Source of the DNA: Pseudomonas sp. N3-W
GTDB taxonomy: Bacteria; Pseudomonadota; Gammaproteobacteria; Pseudomonadales; Pseudomonadaceae
Assembly: GCF_024970185.1 (NCBI RefSeq)
Contig: NZ_CP103965.1
Location: 1,112,001 to 1,176,000, forward strand
Direction of reading: 5' to 3'
DNA length: 64,000 bases
Part shown: positions 25,496 to 35,154 of the stretch, piece after piece
Layout: every line of letters starts with the position of its first letter
Numbering within the stretch: position 1 is the stretch's first letter
Notes under the pieces: generated by a model
Seen by the model: only the letters and a program-made list of their open reading frames with translations
What the model was told of the DNA's origin: nothing
Database searches by the model: none
Translations under genes and position numbers: made by a program

Positions 25496-27085
25496 TCAGT
25501 CCCGTATTTCGGTCTGGCGTTCGACAGGGTCGATCAGCACGGCTTTCTGCTGGCGCACCAGCAGGTCGAGAATTTCATCCTGGCGCTCGCCGAGAATCCC
25601 GTTGAAGCTGATGCCGCTGGATTTGGTCGGCGCGAGCATCGACACGCGATACAGCTCGACGCTCAGCGGCGAGTCGATCGACAACGGTCCGCTGCCATTG
25701 GCCGCCAGTTCACCGCCGACCACGATCAGCGATACTTCGGCGTCGAACGGATCGAGCTTGATGTCGCGGTCGGTGTCGCTCAGGTCCTTGATGTGGCCGT
25801 AGACGCCGGTCAGGCCGTTGGCCATAGCGATGTTTTCGTAGAGGCGGATGTTCACGCTGTTACGAATGCGGATGCCGTGGCGTTTGTTGCTGAGCACCTT
25901 GTTGCCGTAGATCAGGTTGTCGGCGCTCTCGTAGAGGGTGATGCCGTCGGTGTGGTTCTTGTAGATCTCGTTGTAGGCCACCAGGTTGTTCACGCTGTTA
26001 CGGTCGATCACCAAACCCGAAAGGTGGTTGTCGTAGCTGCGGTTGTTGAAGATGAAGCTGTCGTTGACCTCTCGGGAAATGATGATCCCGTGCTTCTTCT
26101 TCGTGCCGTGCACCGTGTTGTCGGCGATGATCAGGCCGTGTGACCGGTCATGGGGGTCGATGCCGTAGACGATGTTGTCTTTGTAGGTGTTGCCCTTGAC
26201 CACAAAGTCGCGGGTCTCGTAGCAGTAGAAGCCGTACCACATGTCCGAGAACTCGGAGCCGATGATCCAGCCGGTCGGTTCCGCACGCTTGAGCACCTTG
26301 GCCATGTTTGGCGTGTACTGGGAAATACTCACCCCGTACGACTTACTGTTGGAGTAGCCGAAACTGGCCATCTTGCTGTTGACGATGTACGTCTCGGTGC
26401 CGCCCCAGGCCAGCAGGAACGGGCGGAACTCCTTCGGCTCGCGGAAGGTCGCCGGGCCGTTGTTCTTCTCGCTCCAGCCGGTGATCCGGGTGTCACGCAC
26501 AAACAACTGGCCGTCGTTGACCAGGAACGAGCCGGCCTCTTGCGACAGGCGCAATTCCTGCGTCTGTTTATCGATTTCAAGGATGCCCTTGCGCCCGACC
26601 ACGATCGGCAATTTCGCCAGGAACACGCCGGGCGAGGTTTCGCTGATGTACTGCTTGGGCAGCTTGTTCACCAGGTCCTTGAGGTTGATGTAGCCGTCGT
26701 CGATGAAGATCGCCTGCGGAATGCCGTGTTGACGCACCACCCACTCGGCCATCTTGTTATCGCCGCCGATGAAGTCCTTCAGGGCGTCTTCCTGCATCAT
26801 CCGGCGCACGCTGATCTTGCCCGGTTTGCTGCGCACGATTTTCGCGGCGACGGCCTCGGCGGTGTAGCCGCTGAGGTCGGGCAGGGTGGGCGGGGCCATC
26901 TCCAGCGGCGCGGTTGGCGCGCTGTTGACGGTGTAGGTCTTGGCCTGTTGCAGCTCTTTGCCCATGGTCACCTTGCGCTCTTGCTTGACCGGCGCAGCCG
27001 GCTCCACGCTGGCGAAGGCGGCGGCACTGGCCAGCAGCATCGCGCCGGCCAGCAGGCTGATCGAGCCTCTCTTGGCATTGTTCAT
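25496..27085 (-). CDS. algG: Mannuronan C5-epimerase AlgG
   Basis: A 529-residue periplasmic epimerase that converts mannuronate to guluronate in the polymer. The signal peptide (LLAGAMLLASAAAFAS) ends near residue 25. A right-handed parallel beta-helix with NosD/CASH repeats follows (SYDNHLSGLVIDRNSVN, YKNHTDGITLYESADN, SNKRHGIRIRNSVN). The catalytic DPHD motif is present in GIDPHDRSHGLIIADN. The open frame runs far upstream into algE in another phase; ATG 27085 preceded by GGGAGTG is the true start. algE lies 26 bp upstream. Confidence 0.96.
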   Translation of the reverse strand: MNNAKRGSISLLAGAMLLASAAAFASVEPAAPVKQERKVTMGKELQQAKTYTVNSAPTAPLEMAPPTLPDLSGYTAEAVAAKIVRSKPGKISVRRMMQEDALKDFIGGDNKMAEWVVRQHGIPQAIFIDDGYINLKDLVNKLPKQYISETSPGVFLAKLPIVVGRKGILEIDKQTQELRLSQEAGSFLVNDGQLFVRDTRITGWSEKNNGPATFREPKEFRPFLLAWGGTETYIVNSKMASFGYSNSKSYGVSISQYTPNMAKVLKRAEPTGWIIGSEFSDMWYGFYCYETRDFVVKGNTYKDNIVYGIDPHDRSHGLIIADNTVHGTKKKHGIIISREVNDSFIFNNRSYDNHLSGLVIDRNSVNNLVAYNEIYKNHTDGITLYESADNLIYGNKVLSNKRHGIRIRNSVNIRLYENIAMANGLTGVYGHIKDLSDTDRDIKLDPFDAEVSLIVVGGELAANGSGPLSIDSPLSVELYRVSMLAPTKSSGISFNGILGERQDEILDLLVRQQKAVLIDPVERQTEIRD

Positions 27086-27111
27086 GTCGGGCACTCCCTT
27101 CGCGGTTTGCA

Positions 27112-28599
27112 TCAGAAGCGCCAGATCACGTCGATGAACGCGCGGTGCATGTACGAATCGACCTGCTTGCCATAGGCATCGCCGGGCTTGAACACACCGC
27201 CACGCAAACGCACCAGCGCCGACGGCTCGTCGATCGACTGGCTCAACGCCGCAGGCAGCAGGCCTTGTTTGAAGTACTTGGTGACCACCAGGTCCATTTC
27301 CTGACCGAGGTCTTTCTTGCCATCTTCCAGCGGCAACGAGGTGCTGGAGAGGATCGCGCCGGTGCCGTCGTCGGTGTTGTTCTCGACGGCGTTGATGCCG
27401 TTGCTGCCCACTGGCTTGTTGCCGTCCACGCGCCAGAATTTGTGGTAGATCAGGCTGGCGTCGTATTCGTCGTTGAGCATCCACGAACCGAACAGGGTCG
27501 CGGTCTGCATGTTGTTCATTTCGCCACGGAACGCCTCGCCGAAACGGTGCACGCGCGAACGGGTGCCGGTGTAGTTCGAGCGGTTGCTTTCCAGGCCGTT
27601 CTGTTGGTACTCGGCGCTGGCGCGGGCATAGGCGGCACCGACCTGCCATTGCGGATCGAGGCGCAGGCGCACACCGAGATCGGTGGCCCAGCCGTTGAGA
27701 TCGTCACCGCGCTTGGCTTCGGTGGGGCGCGTGCCGTCGGCGTTCAGCGCGTTGACCGTGTCGGTGTCGCCGCGCATGCCGGTAATGCTGCCCCAGTAGT
27801 TGACGGTGTTGGTGTTGCGCCAGTTGTAGGCGTCGCTGTCGGCGGTCAGGCCCAGCCAGCTGATGTCGCCGTTCTGTTTCTTGTCCAGCGAATCGCTGGC
27901 CACGCCCGGTTCCGGGTAGTCGAGTTTGCCGTCATCGTGAGTGTGATGACCGCGAACGCCGACCCAGTTGCCCGGTGACCACTGATACGCGGCATCGGCG
28001 TAGACGTGCAGGCGATCCTTGTCCTGGGGCGACAGCTCTTTCAAATCGGTGCGGTATTCGCTGAAGCGTTCGGCGACACCGGCGTTGGCACGCAACAAGG
28101 TGGTGTCGAAGGTCCAGTTCAGCGCTTCGATATTGGTGTCGCGCCATTGGCCGTCGTCGTTGCGCAGGCGTTGACGACCGAGCTTGAGCATCTCGCCGGG
28201 GTACGGCGTGAGGCCGCTGTAGCCGACCCAGAATTCACGCATGGCCAGGTAGTTTTTCTTGGTCTTGCGATCACCGTTGTCGGTGGTCTGGTTGGCGCTT
28301 TCATCGGACTCTTGCAGGGTGTCGGTTTCGATGATGTCGGTGGACGTCACCGCCTGACCCATGGCATAGGCGCTCCACGCGCCGCTCTCGCCGTAGATCC
28401 AGGGGCGCAGGTCCAGGCCGATGCCATTGACGTCGCCGCCCGGCGCGGTGCCCAGGTCACGGTCGTCTTCGGACTGACCGGTGATTTTCACTTCCAGGCC
28501 GAAGTTCTTGGCTTCGGTGAGTGCCGCCAGGGTCGGACACGACCACATCAGGGCGAACGTGAGGCCAATACCGGCCTTCACAAAGGGGTTCAACTTCAT
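27112..28599 (-). CDS. algE: Alginate export porin AlgE
   Basis: A 495-residue outer-membrane beta-barrel with a signal peptide ([15 protein letters not shown], cleavage near residue 25) and many alternating amphipathic strands ending in the C-terminal aromatic FIDVIWRF. It is the 18-stranded channel that exports alginate, working with the AlgK lipoprotein. Characteristic segments include [20 protein letters not shown] and [20 protein letters not shown]. Its start overlaps the algK stop by 4 bp, consistent with coupled translation. Confidence 0.95.
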   Translation of the reverse strand: MKLNPFVKAGIGLTFALMWSCPTLAALTEAKNFGLEVKITGQSEDDRDLGTAPGGDVNGIGLDLRPWIYGESGAWSAYAMGQAVTSTDIIETDTLQESDESANQTTDNGDRKTKKNYLAMREFWVGYSGLTPYPGEMLKLGRQRLRNDDGQWRDTNIEALNWTFDTTLLRANAGVAERFSEYRTDLKELSPQDKDRLHVYADAAYQWSPGNWVGVRGHHTHDDGKLDYPEPGVASDSLDKKQNGDISWLGLTADSDAYNWRNTNTVNYWGSITGMRGDTDTVNALNADGTRPTEAKRGDDLNGWATDLGVRLRLDPQWQVGAAYARASAEYQQNGLESNRSNYTGTRSRVHRFGEAFRGEMNNMQTATLFGSWMLNDEYDASLIYHKFWRVDGNKPVGSNGINAVENNTDDGTGAILSSTSLPLEDGKKDLGQEMDLVVTKYFKQGLLPAALSQSIDEPSALVRLRGGVFKPGDAYGKQVDSYMHRAFIDVIWRF

Positions 28600-30134
28600 A
28601 ATGATTCCTCGCCGTCTTCTTCTTGCAGGGCGTGCAGTTGCAGCGTGTTCTGGCTCAAGGCACCGCGAATCGCCTGTTCCTGTTTCAACAGGCGTTGGGC
28701 TTCGGGGAGTTGGGCCGGCGGCAGTTGGGCTTCGAGGGTTTGCGCGAGCTCATTGGCTTGCGGGGTGTCCTGAGCCTTGGCCAACTGGCTGAACACGTAG
28801 GCGTTGAGCGGGTTGGGCTTGGTGCCGCGGCCTTGGGAGAACAGCTGGGCAATGGCGAAGTCGGCGCTGTTCTGGCCGTTGCGCGCAGCGGTCAGCAGGT
28901 GGTCCAGGGCTTTTTGCGAATAGACCTTGCCCAGGTAGCCACGGCGATAAATCTGGCCGAGGTAGTAATCGGCCGCGACTTCTCTGCCGACGGCTTTCTG
29001 AAAATGTTCTTCGGCAACCCTGGCGTCGGCCGGCACCCATTTGCCTTCGTAGTAGAGCTTGCCCAGCAGCAATTCGGCGCGCGGTTGATCGGCGGCGCGA
29101 CCGTTGTCCAGGTACTTCATCATGGTGTCGACGTCGCCCAGTTCCGGGAAGTCGTAGAGCAATTGCGCCAGGCTGACCCAGGACGCCGGGTAGCCGGGGG
29201 CGATGTCTTCGAGCAACGCCTGCGCGGTTTTTTCGTCGGTCTTGCCCAGGGTCGAGTCGCCCAGTACGCGAGCGACGCTGTCGACGCGCTGAGATGAAAC
29301 CGTGCCGCGAGCGTGAGCGGCTTGCATCTGTTTGATCAGCGCCGCCTGCTGCTCGGTCTTGCCTTGTTTCTGATAGACCGTGGCCAGCTCGACGTAGCAG
29401 ATGTCAGTGCTGTTCAGCGCCGCTTTGCAGATGCTTTCCACTTCGTCCAGGTGCTGGTCGTAAGTGCCTTGGGTGCGATAGAGCAGCACCTGGGCCAGGC
29501 CGGCTTCCGGTTTGCCTTCGGCGCGCCATTTGCTGATCTGCTGCTGGGCGTTGATGTTGGGGAAACTGTGCGGGTATTGCAGGTACAGCATGGCCAGCGG
29601 GATCAGGGTATTGCCTTCGCCATTGGCCGAGGCCTTTTTCAGCAGGCCTTCGGCTTCGTGTTGCTCGGCTTCGGTCGAGCCGGGTTTGGCCACCAGCAAA
29701 CGACCCAGACGAGCCTGAGCGCGGGGCGAGGTGTCGGCGGCGGCGCGGTAAGTCGCCTCGGCCTGCCTGATTTGCGCCGGGTCGCGGCTGTCGACCTGAA
29801 TATCCGCCAGCCCGACCTGGGCTTCGGTGTAACCCATGGCCGCCAGTTGCTGGTAATTGTGCTGCGCCAGCGCGGTGTCGCCACGCTTGAGGGCTTCGTT
29901 GGCCAGGCGCTGGTCAGGCAGGCCGGCGCAGCCAGCGAGGCTCACTGCCAATGCCAGCACACAGAATGTCCCTTTGTGGGAGCGAGCCAGTGTGGGAGCC
30001 GGGCTTGCCCGCGATGCAGACGACTCGGTATTACCTGTAGACCGAGGTGATGCTTTCGCGGGCAAGCCCGCTCCCACAAAAGCTCGCTCCCAGAGGGTCG
30101 GCGGTGTGTTGAAAATAGGCGTCGTCACAGGCAT
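28596..30134 (-). CDS. algK: Alginate secretion lipoprotein AlgK with REPIN-derived N-terminal extension
   Basis: A 512-residue outer-membrane lipoprotein with TPR/Sel1-like repeats through most of its length ([40 protein letters not shown]). It localises AlgE and joins the periplasmic complex. The lipobox is SLAGC with [13 protein letters not shown] after it, as usual in AlgK. The lipobox cysteine falls at about residue 68 instead of about 25-30. The extra residues ([16 protein letters not shown] ... [13 protein letters not shown]) are translated REPIN DNA, 29973-30094. A GTG close to the lipobox lacks a charged n-region, so the long form from ATG 30134 is the best reading. The downstream protein is intact. 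Confidence 0.9.
   Translation of the reverse strand: MPVTTPIFNTPPTLWERAFVGAGLPAKASPRSTGNTESSASRASPAPTLARSHKGTFCVLALAVSLAGCAGLPDQRLANEALKRGDTALAQHNYQQLAAMGYTEAQVGLADIQVDSRDPAQIRQAEATYRAAADTSPRAQARLGRLLVAKPGSTEAEQHEAEGLLKKASANGEGNTLIPLAMLYLQYPHSFPNINAQQQISKWRAEGKPEAGLAQVLLYRTQGTYDQHLDEVESICKAALNSTDICYVELATVYQKQGKTEQQAALIKQMQAAHARGTVSSQRVDSVARVLGDSTLGKTDEKTAQALLEDIAPGYPASWVSLAQLLYDFPELGDVDTMMKYLDNGRAADQPRAELLLGKLYYEGKWVPADARVAEEHFQKAVGREVAADYYLGQIYRRGYLGKVYSQKALDHLLTAARNGQNSADFAIAQLFSQGRGTKPNPLNAYVFSQLAKAQDTPQANELAQTLEAQLPPAQLPEAQRLLKQEQAIRGALSQNTLQLHALQEEDGEESL
29973..30094. repeat. Nested REPIN inside the algK reading frame
   Basis: An outer REP pair (TTTGTGGGAGCGAGC at 29973-29987; AGCTCGCTCCCAGAGG at its far end) encloses an inner, complete REPIN (GTGTGGGAGCCGGGCTTGCC ... 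GGGCAAGCCCGCTCCCACAA). The whole block is open in the algK frame on the minus strand. Confidence 0.88.
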
Positions 30135-30143
30135 GTCCTCCGC

Positions 30144-31316
30144 TTAAAGACCGGCGGCCATGGCTTTGTCGATCAGCCAGTTCAGGTTCGGGCCACGGTC
30201 GCTGTTCACTTCCACCGGGCGACCGGCAAGGGTGGTGTCCAGCGGCTCGTCCGGCTTGATCACGACGCGGATGTCGGAAGACAGGTCGGCGCTTTTCAGG
30301 CTGGTGCTGCTGACGATCTTGCCGGTGCGTCTCTGGTCTTCGCCGGCAATCTGGAAGCGCACCTGGGTGCCCGGACGCACGTCGCCGAACTGGCGATAAG
30401 TGAAGCGTGCTTCAACGTTGGCTTCGCTGTTACGCGGCACCAACTGGAAGATCACGTCGCCCTTGCTGGCGTACTGACCGTCGGCGACCAGTTGCTGGGC
30501 CACGGTGCAATCGCATGGCGAGGTCAGGGTGCCGGTCATCTGCTTGCCGAACAGTTCTTCAACCTTGGCCGGTTGCAACTGGTCTTCGTCCAGATGGCCC
30601 TTGAGCACGTCGAGCATGCTGGTGCTGAAGGTCGCCAGCGGTGCGCCTTTGGCGGCGACGCCGTCGGCCTTGACCAGACTCTGCACGGTGCCGTCACGCG
30701 GCATGGTGATGTTCATGCCCGGTACGCTGACCAGGCCGGCCTGGGCGTGGCTGACGAAGTACATGCCGTACACCGATTTGAAAATGAACCCGAACGCCGC
30801 CAGGCCGACGAGGAAAATCGCCAGGCTGAACGTCACCGCTTTTAGGCGACCGAACGGGGTCATGCCGTGGCCGCCATCCTTGACCTTGCGCGCCTTGGTG
30901 AAGTTGTCGCGCTGCAGGGTCGCCAGCACTTCACCCATGCTGACGATGTCGCCGGCCAGGTGCGAGGTGATCAGGTGACGCAGGGTGGAAATATCCTGCG
31001 GTTCGAGGTTCTGGAATTGGCAACCGGTGCGGCCGGTCTGGCGATCGTAGGAGCGGATCTGCAACTCCACGTCCATCGCCAGGCCCAGGTTATCGATGAC
31101 AAATTGCAGGCGGCCCTTGTGCACTTCACCAACGGTCAGGGCTTTCTGGGTGCCGGCGTTGAAGCACAGGCCACCGGCGGACAGGTCTTCGACCCGTGCT
31201 TCGAGCGGTGCGCCCGTGCTGCCGAAAAAGCGCAGTTTGGCGGGGATTTTTACCCGGGCGTGCTGACGCTGGGCTTCGGATTCATGCACTACGTTAGTGT
31301 TCACGGCGGTATTCAT
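30144..31316 (-). CDS. alg44: c-di-GMP-binding alginate co-polymerase Alg44
   Basis: A 390-residue inner-membrane protein. The cytoplasmic PilZ domain (about 14-120) has the c-di-GMP ligands Arg17 and Arg21 (QRQHAR) and Asp44/Ser46 in EDLSAGG. One membrane helix (about 160-185) is followed by a periplasmic HlyD-like adaptor domain (about 200-380). It activates polymerisation by Alg8 when c-di-GMP is bound. All four PilZ ligand positions known from P. aeruginosa are conserved at the same numbers. It lies 9 bp upstream of algK. Confidence 0.97.
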   Translation of the reverse strand: MNTAVNTNVVHESEAQRQHARVKIPAKLRFFGSTGAPLEARVEDLSAGGLCFNAGTQKALTVGEVHKGRLQFVIDNLGLAMDVELQIRSYDRQTGRTGCQFQNLEPQDISTLRHLITSHLAGDIVSMGEVLATLQRDNFTKARKVKDGGHGMTPFGRLKAVTFSLAIFLVGLAAFGFIFKSVYGMYFVSHAQAGLVSVPGMNITMPRDGTVQSLVKADGVAAKGAPLATFSTSMLDVLKGHLDEDQLQPAKVEELFGKQMTGTLTSPCDCTVAQQLVADGQYASKGDVIFQLVPRNSEANVEARFTYRQFGDVRPGTQVRFQIAGEDQRRTGKIVSSTSLKSADLSSDIRVVIKPDEPLDTTLAGRPVEVNSDRGPNLNWLIDKAMAAGL

Positions 31317-31352
31317 AAGGGCTATTTCCTGGCTAATTCAATAAGGGGGCGG

Positions 31353-32834
31353 TCAGACCATCATCAGCAGCACGGCGACGAAAATACTGCCGGCGGAGAA
31401 GGTCATGGTCCGAGACGACCAGGTGTTGAACCAACGTTGAAAGCTGGCGAGATCTCGGGTCAATTTGGTGTCCTGGCGGGTCCAGGATTGTTGGTCGAGG
31501 CGGAAGAACACGTAGATCTTCACCAGCGCGCCGACGATCTGGTTGTAATAGAGAATGGCCGGGTAGGCCGGGCCGATCCGGTGACCGGAGCACGACAGCA
31601 ACAGGGTCAGGATCAGGCGGGTGATGCCGATCCACAGCAGGTAGGCGAGGATGAACGCGCCGCCGTATTTGAAACTGGCGATGATCGCCACGGTCAGGCC
31701 CAGCAAGGACGTCCACATCGATACGCGCTGATCGAACAGCACCACTGAGGTGAACAGGCCAAGGCGTTTCATCCCCAGGCCCAGGGCGCGGGAGTTCTGC
31801 CGAAGGTTGTTGCCGTACCAGCGGAACATCAGTTTGCGGCTGGCCTTGATGAAGCTCTTTTCCGGCGGGTGTTCCACGGTGTGGATCGCCGCGTCGGGCA
31901 CGTAGAAGGTGTCGTAGCCCAGGCGCATCAGGCTGAACCAGCTCGACTTGTCATCACCGGTGAGGAACTTGAAACGGCCCAGGCGCCAGTGTTGCAGTGA
32001 GTCGCTCTCGACGTCGGCGATGAAGTCCGGGTCGGTGACCACGGTGGCGCGGAACACCGACATGCGTCCGGTCATGGTCAGCACGCGTTTGGACAGGGCC
32101 ATGGAGCACATGTTGATGTGGCGCTGGGCGAAACGCAGCTTGTGCCATTCGCTCATGATGTAGCCGCCACGCACTTCGCAGAATTCGTTGGTGGTCAGCC
32201 CGCCGACGTTACCGAACAGCTGGAACCATGGCACGGTCTTGAGCACAACGCCTTCAGCGAGCACGGTGTCGCCATCGATCACGGCAACCACTGCTCGGTC
32301 GTCCGGCAAGTGGCGGGAGATGGCGCGGAAACCGTAGGCCAGGCCGTCGCGTTTGCCGGTGCCGGGAATGCGTACGAAGTCGAGCTTGACCCGGTCCGGC
32401 GGGTTCATCCGCGACCAGAGGCTCTTGACCAGCAGCTCATCGGACATTTCCACGATCGAGCAGACCATGGTGGTCGGCAAGCCGCAGTCGATCGCTTCAC
32501 GAATCACCGAGCTGTAGACCTGGGCCGTGGTCAGCGCATCGATACGAAAACTGGTGACCATCAGGAACACGTGCGACGGATCTGCCGCCTTGCCCAGCTT
32601 GCGCACTTTGCGCCGCAGGTGCGGGTAGACGATGTACAGAAAAATCATGCCGCGCACAAAATGCGTGGCGCCCATCGAGTAGCGCCAGATCCCGATGAAG
32701 CCGATCAGGAAAATGAAGTCCTTCGACTCGGAGTCGAATGTGGACGCCGGCAACGCCATGGCGATGCCCATTAAAATACTGAGGTAAAACAGCCAACCGG
32801 CGGCCTGAAGTAGGCCGTGCTTTAGCCTGTGCAT
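31353..32834 (-). CDS. alg8: Alginate polymerase, GT2 glycosyltransferase Alg8
   Basis: A 493-residue processive family-2 glycosyltransferase that adds mannuronate from GDP-mannuronate. Two N-terminal membrane helices (about 10-60) are followed by the cytoplasmic catalytic domain with [14 protein letters not shown] (DxD metal site) and [12 protein letters not shown] acceptor region, then a [15 protein letters not shown] block equivalent to the QxxRW motif, and C-terminal membrane helices. The start [10 protein letters not shown] at 32834 agrees with my memory of homologues; an ATG three codons upstream (32843) is an alternative. It lies 106 bp after algD, with a stem-loop in the gap. Confidence 0.96.
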   Translation of the reverse strand: MHRLKHGLLQAAGWLFYLSILMGIAMALPASTFDSESKDFIFLIGFIGIWRYSMGATHFVRGMIFLYIVYPHLRRKVRKLGKAADPSHVFLMVTSFRIDALTTAQVYSSVIREAIDCGLPTTMVCSIVEMSDELLVKSLWSRMNPPDRVKLDFVRIPGTGKRDGLAYGFRAISRHLPDDRAVVAVIDGDTVLAEGVVLKTVPWFQLFGNVGGLTTNEFCEVRGGYIMSEWHKLRFAQRHINMCSMALSKRVLTMTGRMSVFRATVVTDPDFIADVESDSLQHWRLGRFKFLTGDDKSSWFSLMRLGYDTFYVPDAAIHTVEHPPEKSFIKASRKLMFRWYGNNLRQNSRALGLGMKRLGLFTSVVLFDQRVSMWTSLLGLTVAIIASFKYGGAFILAYLLWIGITRLILTLLLSCSGHRIGPAYPAILYYNQIVGALVKIYVFFRLDQQSWTRQDTKLTRDLASFQRWFNTWSSRTMTFSAGSIFVAVLLMMV

Positions 32835-32902
32835 AATCTGCATCCGTCTCGATCTCGGGCGAGCCTGTTGGGTGGCCCGATGGGGTTAAGGCAGGCGAAA
32901 GT

Positions 32903-32931
32903 CCGGCCGGGGGTTCAAATCCCCCGGCCGG
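32903..32931 (-). other. tRNA-T-arm-like hairpin between algD and alg8
   Basis: CCGGCCGGGGG (32903-32913) and CCCCCGGCCGG (32921-32931) pair perfectly (11 bp) around the loop TTCAAAT. Loop plus closing pairs, GGTTCAAATCC on the plus strand, match the tRNA T-arm consensus. It lies 10 bp past the algD stop. There is no T tract on the operon strand, so full termination is unlikely. No complete tRNA can be folded around it. Confidence 0.75.
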
Positions 32932-32940
32932 CAAACTGAC

Positions 32941-34257
32941 TTACCAGCAGATGCCTTCGGTGCGGCCCGAAACACTGGTGGCTTTGGACATGAAGCCGAC
33001 CAGGTCGACCACTTGCTTGCCGTGTGGAGCGTTCTGCGCCAGGGCGCGGAATTTCTCGTCACGGTTGCCCAGGATGATCACGTCGGAATTGTTGATCACG
33101 TCGTCGAAGTCCGAGTTGAGCAGGGACGACACGTGCGGGATCTTCGACTCGATGTAGTCCTTGTTCGCGCCGTGGACACGGGCGTACTCGACGTTGCTGT
33201 CGTAGATGCTCAGGTCGAAACCCTTGCCGATCAGCATTTCCGCCAGCTCCACCAGCGGGCTTTCGCGCAGGTCATCGGTGCCGGCCTTGAAGCTCAGGCC
33301 GAGCAGGGCGACTTTGCGTTTGTCGTGGCTGGAGACGATGTCGAAGGCGTTCTGCACTTGCGACACGTTACTGCGCATCAGCGAGTTGAGCAGCGGCGCA
33401 TCGACGTCCAGCGAACTGGCGCGGAAGGTCAGGGCACGCACGTCCTTGGGCAGGCACGAGCCGCCGAAGGCAAAGCCTGGACGCATGTAGTACTGCGACA
33501 GGTTGAGGGTCTTGTCCTGGCAGACCACTTCCATCACTTCGCGGCCATCGACGCCGACCGCCTTGGCGATGTTGCCAATCTCGTTGGCGAAGGTGACCTT
33601 GGTGGCGTGCCACACGTTGCAGGTGTACTTGATCATTTCGGCCACGGCGATGTCCTTGCGGATGATCGGCGCGTCGAGCTCTTCGTAGAGCGATTGCAGG
33701 ACGTCGCCCGAGGCGGTGTCGAACTCGCCGATGACGGTCATTGGCGGCTGGTCGTAGTCCTTGATCGCGGTGCTTTCACGCAGGAACTCAGGGTTGACCG
33801 CGACACCGAAATCGACACCGGCCTTCTTGCCGGAGCAGTCTTCGAGAATCGGGATCACCACGTTCGCCACGGTGCCCGGCAATACGGTGCTGCGCACGAC
33901 GATGGTGTGGCGGGTGGTCTTGTCACGCAGGACAAAACCGATCTCGCGGCACACGGCTTCGATGTAGTTGAGTTCCAGGTCACCGTTTTTCTTGCTCGGC
34001 GTACCCACGCAGATCATCGACAGGTCGGTGTCACGAATCGCTTCGGCGAAATCGGTGGTACCGCGCAGACGACCGGTCTCGATCCCTTGCGCCAGAAGTT
34101 CGCCCAGACCCGGTTCAACGATTGGCGATTTGCCTGCGTTGATCATGTCGATCTTGTCTTTGGCGACATCGACGCCAACCACGTCATGGCCTCGTGCAGA
34201 CAGGCAACCGGCACAGACTGCGCCGACGTAACCCAAACCGAATATGCTGATGCGCAT
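32941..34257 (-). CDS. algD: GDP-mannose 6-dehydrogenase
   Basis: A 438-residue NAD-dependent enzyme that oxidises GDP-mannose to GDP-mannuronate, the committed step of alginate synthesis. The Rossmann motif is at the start (ISIFGLGYVGAVCAG). The catalytic Cys lies in AFGGSCLPKDVRAL near residue 268, and NPEFLREST and the C-terminal UDP/GDP-binding domain are present. The frame reaches 34281, but the ATG at 34257 gives the family start MRISIFG. It is the first gene of the operon, behind a ~200-nt leader and an AlgU-type promoter at 34466-34492. Confidence 0.97.
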   Translation of the reverse strand: MRISIFGLGYVGAVCAGCLSARGHDVVGVDVAKDKIDMINAGKSPIVEPGLGELLAQGIETGRLRGTTDFAEAIRDTDLSMICVGTPSKKNGDLELNYIEAVCREIGFVLRDKTTRHTIVVRSTVLPGTVANVVIPILEDCSGKKAGVDFGVAVNPEFLRESTAIKDYDQPPMTVIGEFDTASGDVLQSLYEELDAPIIRKDIAVAEMIKYTCNVWHATKVTFANEIGNIAKAVGVDGREVMEVVCQDKTLNLSQYYMRPGFAFGGSCLPKDVRALTFRASSLDVDAPLLNSLMRSNVSQVQNAFDIVSSHDKRKVALLGLSFKAGTDDLRESPLVELAEMLIGKGFDLSIYDSNVEYARVHGANKDYIESKIPHVSSLLNSDFDDVINNSDVIILGNRDEKFRALAQNAPHGKQVVDLVGFMSKATSVSGRTEGICW

Positions 34258-34465
34258 CGCAATTACCTCTATGTTAATCAAGCCGTTAGATGGCCGGAGT
34301 TAATGGTGTTCAGCGGTCATAGTGCACTCGAAAGTGCGGCTTACAGGCGCCGCAATACCGCGTGCAGGCATAAGTAAGTATCGAGTGTCTAAATAAATGC
34401 ACTCAAGGTGTGCGCAACTAGGCCTTGTTGTTATGACGTGCCCTGTTATGCAGCCGATCCTCTGT

Positions 34466-34492
34466 TCAGAAGACGCTTGTGCAAAGGTGTTC
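34466..34492 (-). promoter_or_regulatory. Predicted AlgU (sigma-22) promoter of algD
   Basis: On the minus strand GAACAC (34492-34487) is followed after 16 bp by TCTGA (34470-34466). The AlgU/RpoE consensus is GAACTT-N16/17-TCTGA, so the -10 is perfect and the -35 matches in four of six positions. It would start transcription about 200 bp before algD. Confidence 0.72.
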
Positions 34493-34882
34493 CGCGCTCG
34501 ATGTCTGGCGTGATACCAGTAAAATCAAGCGTTTCAATGCTCAGATGAGCATTTTTATTGGGGCGCAGCCTTGGCCATGTAGGGGATATCAATGGTGCGT
34601 ATCTCCTGTCCTTTGGATGTTTCTCAAATAAGCGAACCCGCTGCGAAAGTTAATATGACAACTTCGCTACATGGTTCTCTTCTCCGTGTAAGTTATTGCT
34701 TACAAGATCCCGTAAGAATAGTTACCGGTGGTATGAGCAGTGCAATTTGACATAGTTCCTGCCCACTCATCGCGATTTTTGAAATTTCTTGAAATATTGA
34801 AAAAGATGGCACTGTATGCATTTTGATAGCACGGGGCTTTTGGCCCTTTATATACAGGCTAATATTCGGCTTAGATGGTTTT

Positions 34883-34917
34883 GTGCCACTACCCAAAAAA
34901 ATTTTTGGTGCCACTAC
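34883..34917. repeat. Direct repeat GTGCCACTAC upstream of algD
   Basis: The 10-mer occurs at 34883-34892 and 34908-34917, start to start 25 bp, each followed by an A-rich tract. It lies about 430-455 bp upstream of the predicted algD transcription start. Binding by a regulator is a guess. Confidence 0.55.
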
Positions 34918-34925
34918 TGAAAAAA

Positions 34926-34939
34926 TCGACGAATGTCGA
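34926..34939. promoter_or_regulatory. AlgR-like site far upstream of algD
   Basis: The minus strand reads ACATTCGTC, seven of nine matches to the AlgR box CCGTTCGTC, within the dyad TCGAC-GAAT-GTCGA. Its distance of about 470 bp from the predicted start resembles the far AlgR site of P. aeruginosa algD. Inference from similarity only. Confidence 0.4.
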
Positions 34940-35063
34940 GTGAAAGAAAATTTAGAAATGGAGAGGGTGTATTTTTGGCGCCAATAAGTTGGCGAAAAGT
35001 GGGTCGATTGTTTGACGATTGGACCGTGACGTATGTCCGGGAAAAGGGGGCTTGCAAAAATTC

Positions 35064-35154
35064 CCGTGGGAGCGAGCCTGCTCGCGAAAGCAGTGTGTCA
35101 GCGACATTTATGCCGGCTGGCACTCCCTCTTCGCGAGCAGGCTCGCTCCCACGG
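35064..35154. repeat. REPIN
   Basis: CCCGTGGGAGCGAGCCTGCT on the left and AGCAGGCTCGCTCCCACGGG on the right, exact inverse copies, around a spacer containing CAGCGACATTTATGCCGGCT. It lies just downstream of yaaA. Confidence 0.9.

Noticed and set aside
32497..32934. A 145-codon minus-strand open frame starting MPAGGFEPPA
   Set aside because: GGFEPP-type starts arise from translating the reverse complement of T-arm-like DNA; the frame overlaps alg8, which is clearly coding in another phase.
32856..32940. Complete tRNA gene between algD and alg8
   Set aside because: Only the T-arm-like hairpin matches; no 5' acceptor strand, D arm or anticodon arm of the right geometry can be found.
34693..35123. 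Two small minus-strand open frames (73 and 69 codons) upstream of algD
   Set aside because: No codon bias, no ribosome site, no hydrophobic or domain pattern; better explained as promoter DNA.
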